A stretch of DNA of 64,000 bases from Bacillus_P idriensis_A (lineage in GTDB: Bacteria; Bacillota; Bacilli; Bacillales; Bacillaceae): contig NZ_JBCMYF010000021.1 of NCBI RefSeq assembly GCF_050483325.1, positions 1-64,000 of the forward strand. The letters are read 5' to 3'. The translations under genes were made by a program, and so were the position numbers. The first letter of the stretch is position 1, and each line of letters opens with the position of its first letter. Positions 8,851 through 16,543 of the stretch are shown in pieces. A model generated the notes under the pieces. It was given only the letters and a program-made list of their open reading frames with translations. It did not search any database and was not told the DNA's origin.

Positions 8851-9714
8851 ATGAGCATACAGAAAATAGCTGTTATCGGATCAGGATTAATGGGGAGCGG
8901 GATTGCCCAATCCTTTGCGGCAGCAGGAAAAACAATTTACTTATATGATGTTTCAGAGAAAGCGCTGGAAAAAGCACAAGCTGGAATTGATAAAAGTTTA
9001 TCAAGGTTCGTTAAAGCAGGACACATTTCAGAATCTGATAAGTCAGCTACGTTAGAAAAGATCCGTTCTTTTACCGTGCTTGCAGATGCAGTAAATGATG
9101 CAGAGCTGGTTGTTGAAGCAGTTCCTGAGAATCTGGAGCTTAAAAAAGCGATTTTCAAAGAACTTGATAAATTAACGGGAAAAGAGGTCATCCTGGCTAC
9201 AAATACGTCAGAGCTAAGTGTTACAGCCATTGCGGCTGCAACAAAAAGACCGGATCAGGTCATTGGCATGCACTGGTTTAATCCGGCTCCCGTCATGAAG
9301 CTGATTGAAATGGTAAAGGGAATTGATACATCTGATCAGACAATAGAAGCGATCAGAAAATTATCAGAGGAGATTGGGAAAGAGACTGTATTAGTAAAAG
9401 ATGCACAGGGCTTTGTCACAACAAGAGCGCTGTCTGCTCATATGCTTGAATGCATCCGGATTTACGAAGAAGGAATTGCAAGTGCAGAAGATATCGACAA
9501 AGCGGTCAAGCTTGGGCTGAATTATCCGATGGGGCCGCTTGAGCTTGCAGACTTAGTCGGGCTTGATACGATGCTGTTTGTCAGCAATGGGATGGCGGAT
9601 GCATACGGTGACCGCTTTTTGCCTCCGCAGCTGTTAAGAAAATTAGTTGAAGCCGGACATCACGGACGGAAAACAGGTAAAGGATTTTACACATACGAAG
9701 GAGAGAGAAAATGA
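8851..9714 (+). CDS. 3-hydroxyacyl-CoA (3-hydroxybutyryl-CoA) dehydrogenase
   Basis: A 287-residue NAD-dependent dehydrogenase of the single-domain HBD type, the usual length. The Rossmann motif GSGLMGSG lies at 10-17, the catalytic His141 is in MHWFNPAPVMKLIE, and the C-terminal helical domain carries NYPMGPLELADLVGLD. It oxidises 3-hydroxyacyl-CoA to 3-ketoacyl-CoA. AAGGGGGA precedes the ATG. Its stop overlaps the start of the thiolase gene by four bases (ATGA), showing translational coupling. It resembles MmgB-type proteins; chain-length preference is not readable. Confidence 0.92.
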   Translation: MSIQKIAVIGSGLMGSGIAQSFAAAGKTIYLYDVSEKALEKAQAGIDKSLSRFVKAGHISESDKSATLEKIRSFTVLADAVNDAELVVEAVPENLELKKAIFKELDKLTGKEVILATNTSELSVTAIAAATKRPDQVIGMHWFNPAPVMKLIEMVKGIDTSDQTIEAIRKLSEEIGKETVLVKDAQGFVTTRALSAHMLECIRIYEEGIASAEDIDKAVKLGLNYPMGPLELADLVGLDTMLFVSNGMADAYGDRFLPPQLLRKLVEAGHHGRKTGKGFYTYEGERK

Positions 9715-10862
9715 CACGGGAAGTAGTAATTGTTGAAGCGGTAAGGACAGCTGTTGGAAAAAGGAAAGGTGCCTTCAGAGAAACACATCCTGTTCATCTT
9801 GCAGCTGCGGTTTTAGATGAGGTTGTCACAAGGGCAGGTTTGCCGAAAGAGCATGTTGAAGATGTTGTTATGGGCTGCGTATCCCCAATTGCAGAACAAG
9901 GCTTTAACATTGGAAGACTGGCGGTTCTTGAAGCAGGATTTCCTGTCAGCGTGCCTGCCGTTCAAATCAACCGCATGTGCGGATCAGGCCAGCAGGCCAT
10001 TCATTTTGCCTGTCAGGAAATCAGGTCCGGTGATATGGACATTGTCATTGCAGCGGGTGTAGAGAGTATGACAAAGGTTCCTATCTTAAGCGATGGAAAC
10101 GACGAAACGATCCCAGCAAGCCTGCATGAAAAATATAACTTTGTCCATCAGGGCATTTCAGCCGAAATGATTGCAGAAAAACATCAGATTACAAGACAGG
10201 AGCTTGATGAATACTCGCTTCGAAGCCATAAGCGGGCTTTAGAAGCGATTCAAAAAGGAATCTATCAATCTGAAATACTGCCTCTGAAAGGGCTGAATAA
10301 AGAAGGAGAAGAAATTGTCTTTGATCAGGATGAGGGCCCGCGCGCTGATACTTCTCTTGAAGCATTGGCAAGTTTAAAAACGGTTTTCAAAGAAGATGGA
10401 GTCGTGACGGCAGGAAACGCAAGTCAAATGAGCGACGGTGCGGCTGCTGTCCTGTTAATGGAAAGCAAAAAAGCCCAGGAACTGGGACTAAAACCAAAGG
10501 CAAGAATTGTGGGACAAGCCGTTGTAGGCTCAGATCCGACTTATATGCTTGAAGGAGTGATCCCTGCAACTCAGAAAGTACTGGAGAAAAGCGGACTGAC
10601 TGTAAACGATATTGATCTTTTCGAAATCAATGAAGCATTCGCTCCAGTTGTCCTTGCCTGGCAGAAAATGATTGGGGCAGATCCTGAAAAAGTGAATGTG
10701 AACGGCGGTGCTATCGCCCTTGGTCATCCACTGGGTGCAACTGGTGCAAAGCTGATGACGAGTCTTGTAAATGAGCTTGAACGCAGGAATGCACGCTACG
10801 GGCTGCTGACTATCTGCATTGGACACGGAATGGCGACAGCGACAATTGTTGAGAGAATTTAA
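9711..10862 (+). CDS. acetyl-CoA C-acyltransferase (thiolase)
   Basis: A 383-residue thiolase. The acyl-accepting Cys90 is in NRMCGSGQQA, His339 in GHPLGATGA, and the proton-shuttling Cys369 in CIGHGMA. The last motif departs from the common CxGGG form: His replaces the middle Gly, which is closer to FadA-type variants. It cleaves 3-ketoacyl-CoA to acetyl-CoA and a shortened acyl-CoA. It is translationally coupled to the dehydrogenase upstream. With the preceding three genes it completes beta-oxidation apart from the hydratase step, which yhaR or another crotonase must supply. Confidence 0.92.
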   Translation: MTREVVIVEAVRTAVGKRKGAFRETHPVHLAAAVLDEVVTRAGLPKEHVEDVVMGCVSPIAEQGFNIGRLAVLEAGFPVSVPAVQINRMCGSGQQAIHFACQEIRSGDMDIVIAAGVESMTKVPILSDGNDETIPASLHEKYNFVHQGISAEMIAEKHQITRQELDEYSLRSHKRALEAIQKGIYQSEILPLKGLNKEGEEIVFDQDEGPRADTSLEALASLKTVFKEDGVVTAGNASQMSDGAAAVLLMESKKAQELGLKPKARIVGQAVVGSDPTYMLEGVIPATQKVLEKSGLTVNDIDLFEINEAFAPVVLAWQKMIGADPEKVNVNGGAIALGHPLGATGAKLMTSLVNELERRNARYGLLTICIGHGMATATIVERI

Positions 10863-10944
10863 ATTATCTGAAAATAATATCAATTAGTTTCAGAACGAGC
10901 TATAATAATTAGTGAGGATGGAAATCTAATTTAGGGGGATGGGT

Positions 10945-11715
10945 ATGGAAACTGTTACATATGCGGTACATGGAAGATATGCAACGATTGAAATGAACAG
11001 GCCTGATGTTTTAAATGCGATGAATGAACAAATGCTGAGAGAACTTCTTCAGGCATTGAAGCTTGCTGGTGAAAGTGAAGCGGATATCGTGGTTTTATCC
11101 GGCAGCGGCAGAGGTTTTTCAGCTGGCGGGGACATAAAAACAATGCTGAATTCAATAGATAACTCGGGCTTTTCAGGGGTAATGGATTTAATCTCAGAGG
11201 TTATCACGACATTGTATACACTGCCTAAGGTAACAGTGAGTGCGATTCACGGACCGGCAGCAGGTTTAGGATTCAGTCTTGCTTTAGCTGCTGACTATGT
11301 TGTCGCACATTCAAGCTCAGTTCTTGCGATGAATTTTATCGGCATCGGGCTTGTACCTGACGGAGGCGGACATTACTTCATGGAAAAACGCTTAGGCGAA
11401 GCGAAGGCCAAGCAATTGATCTGGAGCGGGGAAAAGTTAAGTGCAGATGAGGCGTACAAACTTGGTTTAGTTGACTTAGTATGCGACGTTGACTTAAAAG
11501 ATGCAGTACAATCTCTTGTCAGCGAATGGCTGCAGAAACCTGTAAAAGCGATGATTGCGAGCAAAAATATTTATTCAGCTGTAAAGAAACCAGAGCTAGA
11601 AAACATCCTTTCACTTGAAAAAGAAACACAATATAACATGAGACAATCACAGGATCATCAAGAAGGAATTAATGCGTTTTTAGAAAAAAGAAAACCTCAG
11701 TTTACCGGCAAATGA
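10945..11715 (+). CDS. yhaR: YhaR, crotonase-family protein (enoyl-CoA hydratase/isomerase)
   Basis: A 256-residue crotonase fold. The start at 10945 is chosen because the ATG at 10939 directly abuts AGGGGG with no spacing. The oxyanion-hole residues are present (GFSAGGDIK at 57-65 and GPAAGLGF at 103-110). Both glutamates that activate water in classical hydratases are missing: Ser111 and Phe131 or nearby residues take their places, while Asp139 in LVPDGG is kept, as in PaaG-type isomerases. It may therefore be an isomerase or an atypical hydratase. A possible -10 (TATAAT, 10901) suggests a separate promoter, though it follows the thiolase by only 82 bases. Confidence 0.85.
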   Translation: METVTYAVHGRYATIEMNRPDVLNAMNEQMLRELLQALKLAGESEADIVVLSGSGRGFSAGGDIKTMLNSIDNSGFSGVMDLISEVITTLYTLPKVTVSAIHGPAAGLGFSLALAADYVVAHSSSVLAMNFIGIGLVPDGGGHYFMEKRLGEAKAKQLIWSGEKLSADEAYKLGLVDLVCDVDLKDAVQSLVSEWLQKPVKAMIASKNIYSAVKKPELENILSLEKETQYNMRQSQDHQEGINAFLEKRKPQFTGK

Positions 11716-11721
11716 ACGGAG

Positions 11722-11749
11722 AGCGGTTGCGATTGTCGTAACCGCTTTT
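11722..11749 (+). terminator. terminator after yhaR
   Basis: Eleven-pair stem AGCGGTTGCGA (11722-11732) / TCGTAACCGCT (11736-11746), one G-U pair, 3-base loop, short T tail. It closes the fatty-acid cluster. Confidence 0.75.
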
Positions 11750-11780
11750 CACTTTGGTATTAGGAGGCGAATGGAAAAAA

Positions 11781-11885
11781 GAAAGTAAATCTTTCATTTT
11801 GGAAAGTATTTAGCAGACTTTTGAAAGTAATAAAGCGATTTTGGAAAGTAAGCCGATTTTTTTGGAAAGTAAACACAGTTATGCA
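11781..11885. repeat. 21-bp tandem repeat, five units
   Basis: GAAAGTA occurs at 11781, 11802, 11823, 11844 and 11865, exactly 21 bases apart, and most units end in TTTTG or TTTT. Between the repeats the sequence is diverged. One forward frame is open through the whole array and encodes a heptapeptide repeat of the type KVxxxFW, but there is no ATG, GTG or TTG with a ribosome-binding site ahead of it. The rest of the 360-base gap between yhaR and yhzD holds only the yhzD terminator. Confidence 0.85.
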
Positions 11886-12019
11886 TAGAACAATGTCATT
11901 TCCAATAACAAAATTTACCTGTAACTAGGAAAAAATTATGCGCTTTAAAACGATAACTGGAAAAGAGCATTTTATGAAGGTATTTAGAGGGGCAATTAAC
12001 CGCCAGATCCTATTTATAG

Positions 12020-12048
12020 AAAAAGGACATTCCTTATAAGGAATGCCC
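12020..12048 (-). terminator. terminator of yhzD
   Basis: Read on the minus strand: stem GGGCATTCCT (12048-12039) / AGGAATGTCC (12034-12025), 4-base loop, followed by TTTTT. Confidence 0.8.
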
Positions 12049-12077
12049 TCATCGATTTCACTATGATATTACTATTC

Positions 12078-12263
12078 TTATCTTTCAAATAAAATCAATT
12101 TACCGCTTGCCGATGTGCAGCGGTGCGTTTTTTTCAGATAGTTTTTCTCTTCAAGCTTTTGCCCGCCGACTTTTTTTGCTTCCTGGTCATTGGCAGCTTC
12201 AAAGCTTTCATCCATTAATTTTTCCCCGTCTTTATTAAATGCCGTTAAGTAATACATGCCCAT
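12078..12263 (-). CDS. yhzD: YhzD-like small protein
   Basis: A 61-residue protein beginning MGMYYLTAFNKDGEKL, which I recognise as the YhzD family; length and start agree. Function is unknown. The fold looks like a small beta-alpha-beta protein with a basic C-terminus (GKLILFER). AAAGGGGGC lies 7 bases upstream of the ATG on the minus strand. It is divergent from yhaQ with 139 bases between, so the two promoters probably share that gap. Confidence 0.75.
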   Translation of the reverse strand: MGMYYLTAFNKDGEKLMDESFEAANDQEAKKVGGQKLEEKNYLKKTHRCTSASGKLILFER

Positions 12264-12402
12264 TTAATAGCCCCCTTTGCATATGAAGTTTAAAAATTTA
12301 ATAGGCTTATAACTATAATTCTCATCATCTTCTTTTTTTCCTGCAAGGAATGAAACATTTGCTTGATGAGTTTCGTACATAAGATAGACAGGAGGAATCA
12401 GG

Positions 12403-13302
12403 ATGACATTACAATTGAATGGAATTACGAAACGATTTGGTTCACACACAGCAGTTGATCAGCTTTCATTAGCAATTCCAGAGAGTGAAATGTTTGGTTT
12501 GCTGGGAGCCAATGGGGCTGGAAAGACGACAACTTTCCGGATGATTTTAGGCTTATTAAACCCATCAGCAGGGCAAATTTTGTGGGACGGAAAGCCAATC
12601 GGCTATGATGCAAGTGATGAGATTGGCTATCTTCCGGAAGAAAGAGGACTTTATCCTAAAGTGAAAGTGCGTGATCAGCTTGTTTATTTAGGACGGTTAA
12701 AAGGGATGAATAAACAGACTGCGCTTTCAGAAATGAATGAATGGCTTGAACGCTTTAAGATTCCGGAATATGCAAACAAGAAAGTAGAGGACCTCTCAAA
12801 AGGAAATCAGCAAAAGATTCAATTCATTACAGCAGTCCTGCATCGTCCGAAGCTGCTGATTCTTGATGAACCGTTCAGCGGTCTAGATCCGGTAAATGTA
12901 GAACTGCTTAAAACTGCGGTATTGGAGTTGAAAAACCGCGGAACATCGATTGTCTTTTCAAGTCACAGAATGGAGCATGTAGAAGAACTGTGTCAGCATT
13001 TATGCATCATGCATAAAGGAAAGCCTGTCGTTCACGGGGCATTAAAGGAAATTAAGCGTTCCTTTGGAAGAAAAAATGTGATCGTTCATGCTGATTTTGA
13101 CTTAGACTATTTACAGCACGTTGAAGGAGTTACTAAATCTAAGAAAACTTTTGAAGGAATGGAACTGCAGGTAACAGGTGAAGAGGTGTCTCAGGAAATC
13201 ATGGCTTCTTTGCAGGGCAAAGGATTTGTCCGGAAATTTGAACTTGCAGAGCCCTCTCTGAATGATATTTTCATTGAAAAGGTTGGTGCCGCGTATGAAT
13301 AA
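12403..13302 (+). CDS. yhaQ: YhaQ, Nat-type ABC exporter ATP-binding subunit
   Basis: A 299-residue ATPase: Walker A GANGAGKTT at 35-43, signature LSKGNQQK near 131, Walker B LLILDEPFSGLD near 150-161, switch His in FSSHRMEHVEEL, then a C-terminal DUF4162-like domain. The family (NatA) energises export of sodium, bacteriocins or lipophilic compounds with an ABC-2 permease; the substrate here is unknown. The permease gene yhaP overlaps its 3' end by 8 bases, so the two form an operon. GGAGGAATC precedes the ATG. Confidence 0.9.
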   Translation: MTLQLNGITKRFGSHTAVDQLSLAIPESEMFGLLGANGAGKTTTFRMILGLLNPSAGQILWDGKPIGYDASDEIGYLPEERGLYPKVKVRDQLVYLGRLKGMNKQTALSEMNEWLERFKIPEYANKKVEDLSKGNQQKIQFITAVLHRPKLLILDEPFSGLDPVNVELLKTAVLELKNRGTSIVFSSHRMEHVEELCQHLCIMHKGKPVVHGALKEIKRSFGRKNVIVHADFDLDYLQHVEGVTKSKKTFEGMELQVTGEEVSQEIMASLQGKGFVRKFELAEPSLNDIFIEKVGAAYE

Positions 13303-14554
13303 ATTTTGGATCATCTTTTGGCATACATACACAAGCAAATTAAAGACAAAATCATTTTTAATTACAACCGGCGTCACACTGCTGCTGATCTTCGGGCTTA
13401 CAAACCTGCAAAATGTGATTCATTTTTTTAATGACGGGGATAAAGAGGCAGTTAAGGTGGCAGTTATTGATCAAACGGAAAATGAAACGATTTATCCTGT
13501 TTTTGAGCAGAATGCCGGAACAATGGATAAGAAACTGCAGCTGAATCGTGCAGAGAAGTCAGAGGAACAGCTGAAAAAGGATGTCCTTGATGAAAAGATG
13601 GAAGGATACTTAATTTTGAGTCTTGATCAAGATGGCTTGCCGAAGGGTTCTTATTATGCAAGATCCATTGCAAACTCAAGTGTTTCAGAGACAATTGAGC
13701 AGTCCTTGCAGCAAACGAAAATAGCAGCAGGTACAGCAAATCTTGGCTTGAAAAGTGAACAGCTCAGTCAGTTGTTTGCTCCATTAGAACTTGAGAAAAC
13801 GGCCCTGTTAGAAAATGCAAAATCTGAAGAAGAGCTTAATCAGGCAAGAGGGCTGGTCTACGTTCTGCTGTTCATTATTTATTTTTCGGTGATCTTATAT
13901 GCAAGTATGATTGCGATGGAAGTAGCTGTAGAAAAATCATCGCGGGTAATGGAGATTCTGATCAGTTCCGTTTCTCCAATTAAGCAGATGTTTGCAAAGC
14001 TGCTTGGGATTGGACTAGTGAGCTTAACACAGTTCGGACTTATTATACTTGTAGGATACAGCTCTATTAAAGGAAATATGGAAAATACAGCATTGATGGG
14101 AGAAGGATTCTTCAGTTTCACAGAAGTGCCTGTCGCAACATTAGTTTACGCCGTTGTTTTCTTTATTCTCGGGTACTTTATCTTTGCGACTCTGGCGGCT
14201 TTTTTAGGATCGCTTGTCAGCAGAATTGAAGATGTTCAGCAGATGATTGCACCAATGACATATATAATTGTGGGTGCATTCATTATCGCAATGTTCGGTC
14301 TTGGAAACCCTGAAGCGATGTTCATCACGGTTACATCCTTTATCCCGATTTTCTCTCCAATGATCATGTTCTTGAGAGTCGGCATGCTGAGTGTTCCTGC
14401 ATGGGAAATTGGATTATCAATCGGCATCTTAGTAATCACCATAATCGCACTAGCGGTCATAGGTGCTAAAGTCTATAAAGGCGGCGTGCTCATGTACGGC
14501 AAATCCTCATCATTTAAGGATGTCAAGAAAGCCTTGCAAATGTCAAAGGATTAA
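13295..14554 (+). CDS. yhaP: YhaP, Nat-type ABC exporter permease
   Basis: A 419-residue ABC-2 type permease, the same length as the Bacillus subtilis protein as I recall it. The ATG at 13295 overlaps the end of yhaQ and is preceded by AAGGTTGGTG; an in-frame codon at 13262 would only extend it into the yhaQ reading frame. Topology: one membrane helix at about 18-38, a large extracytoplasmic domain to about residue 190, then five hydrophobic helices in the C-terminal half, as in NatB. It is closed by a strong terminator. Confidence 0.88.
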   Translation: MNKFWIIFWHTYTSKLKTKSFLITTGVTLLLIFGLTNLQNVIHFFNDGDKEAVKVAVIDQTENETIYPVFEQNAGTMDKKLQLNRAEKSEEQLKKDVLDEKMEGYLILSLDQDGLPKGSYYARSIANSSVSETIEQSLQQTKIAAGTANLGLKSEQLSQLFAPLELEKTALLENAKSEEELNQARGLVYVLLFIIYFSVILYASMIAMEVAVEKSSRVMEILISSVSPIKQMFAKLLGIGLVSLTQFGLIILVGYSSIKGNMENTALMGEGFFSFTEVPVATLVYAVVFFILGYFIFATLAAFLGSLVSRIEDVQQMIAPMTYIIVGAFIIAMFGLGNPEAMFITVTSFIPIFSPMIMFLRVGMLSVPAWEIGLSIGILVITIIALAVIGAKVYKGGVLMYGKSSSFKDVKKALQMSKD

Positions 14555-14629
14555 TAAGAAGAGAAAGCAGAGCCTGTGCGCAACGGGTTCGGTTGAAAGG
14601 TGCAAATCGCTATATAACATATCAATTCG

Positions 14630-14665
14630 CATACTAATTCCTATAGGAATTGGTATGTTTTTTTT
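14630..14665 (+). terminator. terminator of the yhaQP operon
   Basis: Twelve-pair stem CATACTAATTCC (14630-14641) / GGAATTGGTATG (14646-14657), one G-U pair, 4-base loop, eight T bases. Confidence 0.9.
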
Positions 14666-14726
14666 GTGGATATATAAGAGTTTACTTGTAATCCCTGTTC
14701 AAATTTAACATATAAAATTACATAGG

Positions 14727-14766
14727 AATTAGCAGGACTTTGCTGCTCGACAAATTCCTGCTAATT
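14727..14766. repeat. perfect inverted repeat downstream of the yunG-like gene
   Basis: AATTAGCAGGA (14727-14737) and TCCTGCTAATT (14756-14766), 11 bases each, separated by 18. It lies just past the end of the leftward yunG-like gene and could be its terminator, although no clean T run follows on the minus strand. Confidence 0.55.
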
Positions 14767-14782
14767 GAGGGCTATTTACAAA

Positions 14783-15145
14783 TTATTCAGTATTACTTAG
14801 TTCTTTTAAAACACTGCTGATCAGATAGTTGTATTGATTAATGTTTGTATCCGTAAAAGCCTCTTTTCTATTCGAAGGAATATCTTCATAACTTATACTT
14901 TCACTGAATTGAGATTCTGAAAAATCATACCGTGTATGATAAATCATATTGTAAAAGTGCCACCCCTCAGCTAAAGGGGTTTTTCGTATTTCCCCGCCTA
15001 AAATGTCATTGACTACTAATGATGTTACACCGCACTGTCCTTTTGAAGGATTATCAATACTCCATTTGGAACTTGATTTTAATGACCACGTTTGTTTTAA
15101 AGATTGTAATAATTGTGCTTTTGTCACTTTTTCAATTGTATTCAT
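14783..15145 (-). CDS. YunG family protein
   Basis: A 120-residue protein with the YunG-type core: W(S)IDNPSKGQCGVTSLVVND at about 28-46, GGEI at 50-53, WHFYNMI at 62-68 and YDF(S)xxQF at 73-79. The GQCG cysteine plus the conserved WHFYN histidine recall a papain-like arrangement, but no activity is established to my knowledge. It is encoded 12 bases downstream of a GNAT acetyltransferase gene, apparently as an operon, and the pair interrupts the yhaP-yhaO order. Its AT-rich codon use suggests acquisition. GAGGA lies about 9 bases upstream of the ATG. Confidence 0.7.
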   Translation of the reverse strand: MNTIEKVTKAQLLQSLKQTWSLKSSSKWSIDNPSKGQCGVTSLVVNDILGGEIRKTPLAEGWHFYNMIYHTRYDFSESQFSESISYEDIPSNRKEAFTDTNINQYNYLISSVLKELSNTE

Positions 15146-15157
15146 TAATGGTCTTCC

Positions 15158-15706
15158 TCAATTTGAATATATTTTCATACGCCAATTATTGCATTGCATT
15201 AAGTTACCTGGCGGGTATTCAAATTCACAATCTGAAATAAATGAAAAGTTGAGCTTTCGGCAAATAGCATTTGAAGCAGGATTTTCAACTGATGGGAAAG
15301 CGTGTACGTATTTATATCTCTTCTCTCTAATGGTTTCATTAATTGCCAGCTTAACTGCAATAGTTGCTATCCCTCTACCTTGAAATTGTGGCAGTACACT
15401 CCATCCAATTTCGTAAACGTTTTCATCATTCCAAGTTGTTTGCCAATAGCCAACAGAGCCAACCGCTTCAAAATCAGGGGATTGTCTAATGCTAAACATT
15501 TTTCCTTTATCACCAAGTTCAAGATACCGTTTGTGCCGTTTTAAAATCTGTTGTTTACTTTCTGAGCCACCCAGATGTTCCATCATTTCTGGGGCGTTTA
15601 ATTTAACGAGCAGTTCTAGATCTTTATCTTCCCAACTATTAATTTGAATTTGTCGTTCTCCAATTCGTTCAAAAATATCTATCAACTCCTTAAATTTTGT
15701 TTTCAA
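15158..15706 (-). CDS. GNAT family N-acetyltransferase (start uncertain)
   Basis: A RimJ/RimL-like acetyltransferase: the acetyl-CoA loop PQFQGRGIA lies at about 108-116 and a VENPASNAICRKLNF motif near 139-153 is typical of the class. It transfers an acetyl group from acetyl-CoA to an amine; the substrate is unknown. The longest frame (182 aa) opens with TTG at 15706 without a ribosome-binding site. An AAGGAG that would serve a shorter form lies 15 bases inside, but no ATG follows it closely, so the true N-terminus is open. It forms a pair with the yunG-like gene. Confidence 0.75.
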   Translation of the reverse strand: MKTKFKELIDIFERIGERQIQINSWEDKDLELLVKLNAPEMMEHLGGSESKQQILKRHKRYLELGDKGKMFSIRQSPDFEAVGSVGYWQTTWNDENVYEIGWSVLPQFQGRGIATIAVKLAINETIREKRYKYVHAFPSVENPASNAICRKLNFSFISDCEFEYPPGNLMQCNNWRMKIYSN

Positions 15707-15879
15707 TCATTATTCGCTTCAACAATGCTGCCCTTTACTTCAATAAGAAGTGGAGATACTTTTCTAAGCAATAGACCTATAACTGAATCAAGACAAAGAG
15801 TTAAAAGAAATAATCGGTGAATATCTGATATTTCCATTTTAATATAAATGTCCAATATCGTGTTTTATTAATGTAAATG

Positions 15880-15913
15880 AAAAAGCACGCCATTTTAGCT
15901 ATTAAATGGTGTG
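15880..15913 (-). terminator. leftward terminator without an obvious gene
   Basis: On the minus strand: stem CACACCATTT (15913-15904) / AAATGGCGTG (15895-15886), 8-base loop, then CTTTTT. Only repeat sequence lies upstream of it on that strand, so it may be a remnant or terminate read-through from the repeat array. Confidence 0.55.
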
Positions 15914-15946
15914 AATTACTTTGCGATTTACTGTTTTTCACCTCAT

Positions 15947-16472
15947 CTGTCTGCCGGGTCTGAACAGTCGGTTCCGCTTTTCCGGGTGTCCAGCTCCACC
16001 TCCCAACTCCTCGGCCAGAACGGCTCCGAAAGTATTGGCAAAAAGCGCCTTTTCTGTCGGATCCTTATCTGTCTGTCGGGGCTAAACGTTCGGTTCCGCT
16101 TTTCTTGTTGTCCAGCTCCGCCTCCTAGACCCTCGGCCAGAACGGCTCCGCCGGCAAAGGCAAAAAGCGCCTTTTCCATCGGATCCTTATCTGTCTGTCG
16201 GAGCTAAACGTTCGGTTCCGCTTTTCTTATTGTCCAGCTCCACCTCCCAACTCCTCGGCCAGAACGGCTCCGAAAGTATTGGCAAAAAGCGCCTTTTCTG
16301 TCGGATCCTTATCTGTCTGTCGGAGCTAAACGTTCGGTTCCGCTTTTCTTATTGTCCAGCTCCACCTCCTAGACCCTCGGCCAGAACGGCTCCGCCGGCA
16401 AAGGCAAAAAGCGCCTTTCCCGTCGGATCCTTATCTGTCTGTCGGGTCTGACCAGTCGGCTCCGCTTTTCTG
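15947..16472. repeat. 122-bp tandem repeat array, four full units plus a partial one
   Basis: The landmark CTGTCTG(C/T)CGGG occurs at 15947, 16069, 16191, 16313 and 16435, exactly 122 bases apart. Units 1 and 3 resemble each other, as do 2 and 4, so the array grew by doubling a 244-bp dimer. Each unit carries CTCGGCCAGAACGGCTCC, GGCAAAAAGCGCC and GGATCCTTAT. Related copies lie at 37.4, 40.6 and 51.4 kb. Such elements occur in many Bacillaceae genomes; any function is unknown. The 237 bases between the GNAT gene and the array hold only the hairpin at 15880-15913. Confidence 0.92.
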
Positions 16473-16543
16473 GATAGAACGTGCATTCGTATTTCTGAGG
16501 TGGTACAATAGAGAATAAGAGAGAAGTAAAGGAAGGAAAGCGG

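Noticed and set aside
12264..12449. Leftward 61-codon frame between yhzD and yhaQ
   Set aside because: Overlaps the start of yhaQ on the opposite strand, lacks a ribosome-binding site, and would sit in a divergent promoter region.
15943..16179. Leftward open frame of 78 codons in the 122-bp array
   Set aside because: It is the translation of the repeat itself; the same peptide appears in each copy, with no ribosome-binding site.
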